Shown here piece after piece: positions 63,850 to 64,000 of a stretch of 64,000 bases of DNA (positions are counted from its first letter, which is position 1; each line of letters opens with the position of its first letter). The notes under the pieces were generated by a model. That model was not told where the DNA came from. It was given only the letters and a program-made list of their open reading frames with translations, and did no database searches. Both the position numbers and the translations under genes were made by a program. The DNA is from CAJQHK01 sp038142525 (lineage in GTDB: Bacteria > Pseudomonadota > Alphaproteobacteria > Rickettsiales > UBA1997), in contig JAYQKE010000015.1 in NCBI GenBank assembly GCA_038142525.1, positions 682,001 through 746,000 of the forward strand. The letters run 5' to 3'.

Positions 63850-64000
63850 ATTATTCTAAGAAAATCAAATTTCTAAAATTATCATCAGATATGTATAATT
63901 TAGCTGTCAGAAATAGATGTAGATTGTTAGATATTAATAGATCTAATTTTTATTATAAATCTAGGATTGATATTTCTAAGATTAATAGTTTATGCAAAGA
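63828..64000 (+). CDS. IS3-family transposase OrfB, N-terminal part, expressed by -1 frameshifting
   Basis: After a -1 shift on A AAA AAG (63828-63834) the frame reads KKVSGQLDYSKKIKFLKLSS, then LAVRNRCRLLDINRSNFYYK and runs off the window. The C(R)LLxxxRSxFYY block is typical of IS3 OrfB before the DDE domain. This is a genuine, known kind of recoding, unlike the TTTGC breaks. Confidence 0.88.

Larger units (their letters stand above)
63410..64000 (+). mobile_element. IS3-family element, left part (runs off the window)
   Basis: TGCCCCCTAAAATTCAGACC at 63410 begins with TG, as IS3-family ends do, and interrupts the preceding transposase. OrfA and the start of OrfB follow with a frameshift site. 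The right end lies outside. Confidence 0.75.

Overview
The window is very AT-rich bacterial DNA with tightly packed genes, many ATGA-type start/stop overlaps and three tRNAs with encoded CCA ends. The gene set points to an alphaproteobacterium, most likely Rickettsiales: VirB8/VirB9 secretion genes interleaved with ruvB, a zinc-ligand-poor L36, queF, HscA, a BolA-Grx-YgfZ iron-sulfur cluster, ankyrin and leucine-rich repeat proteins, and many insertion sequences. Unlike classical Rickettsia it keeps amino-acid pathway genes: proA/proB, metF, metE, metX/metW, hisI, hisN, tyrA, aroK, argF and dapD. That recalls amino-acid-rich, less host-dependent Rickettsiales lineages such as Deianiraea. The taxon is inferred from gene content only.

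Layout. 1-4.7 kb (minus): metF, proA, two unknown small genes, maeB. 5.3-13.3 kb (plus): gyrA, a C-terminal piece of dnaE, a tiny lipoprotein, an ankyrin protein, alkaline phosphatase, ubiB. 13.3-15.7 kb (minus): bolA-grxD-ygfZ-pth-queF. 15.8-25.6 kb: a glutamine amidotransferase, kup, proB, an RDD membrane protein, hisN, ruvA, metE, hisI, tyrA. 25.7-31.5 kb: a large tandem-repeat protein, tRNA-Val, an unknown protein cut by an IS5-type element. 31.5-43.7 kb (all minus): hscA, cinA, virB8, virB9, ruvB, small membrane proteins, a PilT-type ATPase, an ABC ATPase, trmD and folD, preceded by rsmG, a regulator, dprA and terC. 43.7-53.3 kb: fba, ybaB, kdsB, purS, dapD, tRNA-Val, an MNT-HEPN protein, yqaA, argF, aroK, a Bax-inhibitor-like protein, tRNA-Cys, rpmJ, hemC, coaE, tpiA. 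53.4-61.3 kb: an LRR protein, an IS630 element, metX, an unknown gene, metW, prfB, hemW, rlmN. 61.3-64 kb: nested IS remnants of the IS5, IS1634-like and IS3 families.

The most striking pattern is the way genes are broken. About twenty otherwise well conserved genes, including gyrA, prfB, maeB, fba and dapD, need one or more single-base corrections. These are not randomly placed. Eleven are one extra T turning TTGC into TTTGC on the coding strand, one more adds two Ts at the same context, and one is the same change on the opposite strand. Most of the others lie in A/T homopolymers. Systematic sequencing error at a specific (perhaps modified) context is the simplest explanation. Because ten of the eleven present as NTT-TGC, which resembles the CUU-UGA +1 recoding site of RF2 genes, recoding or slippage should be excluded rather than assumed absent. 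Two more genes (an XRE regulator and an MNT-HEPN protein) are interrupted only by one in-frame TAA.

A second theme is a family of short palindromic elements (47-170 bp) that share the ends GGAACCTCTG...CAGAGGTTCC and 4-bp target duplications with the IS5-type element at 30.1-31.5 kb. They are its non-autonomous derivatives, and in two places an element end supplies the last codons and stop of a neighbouring gene.
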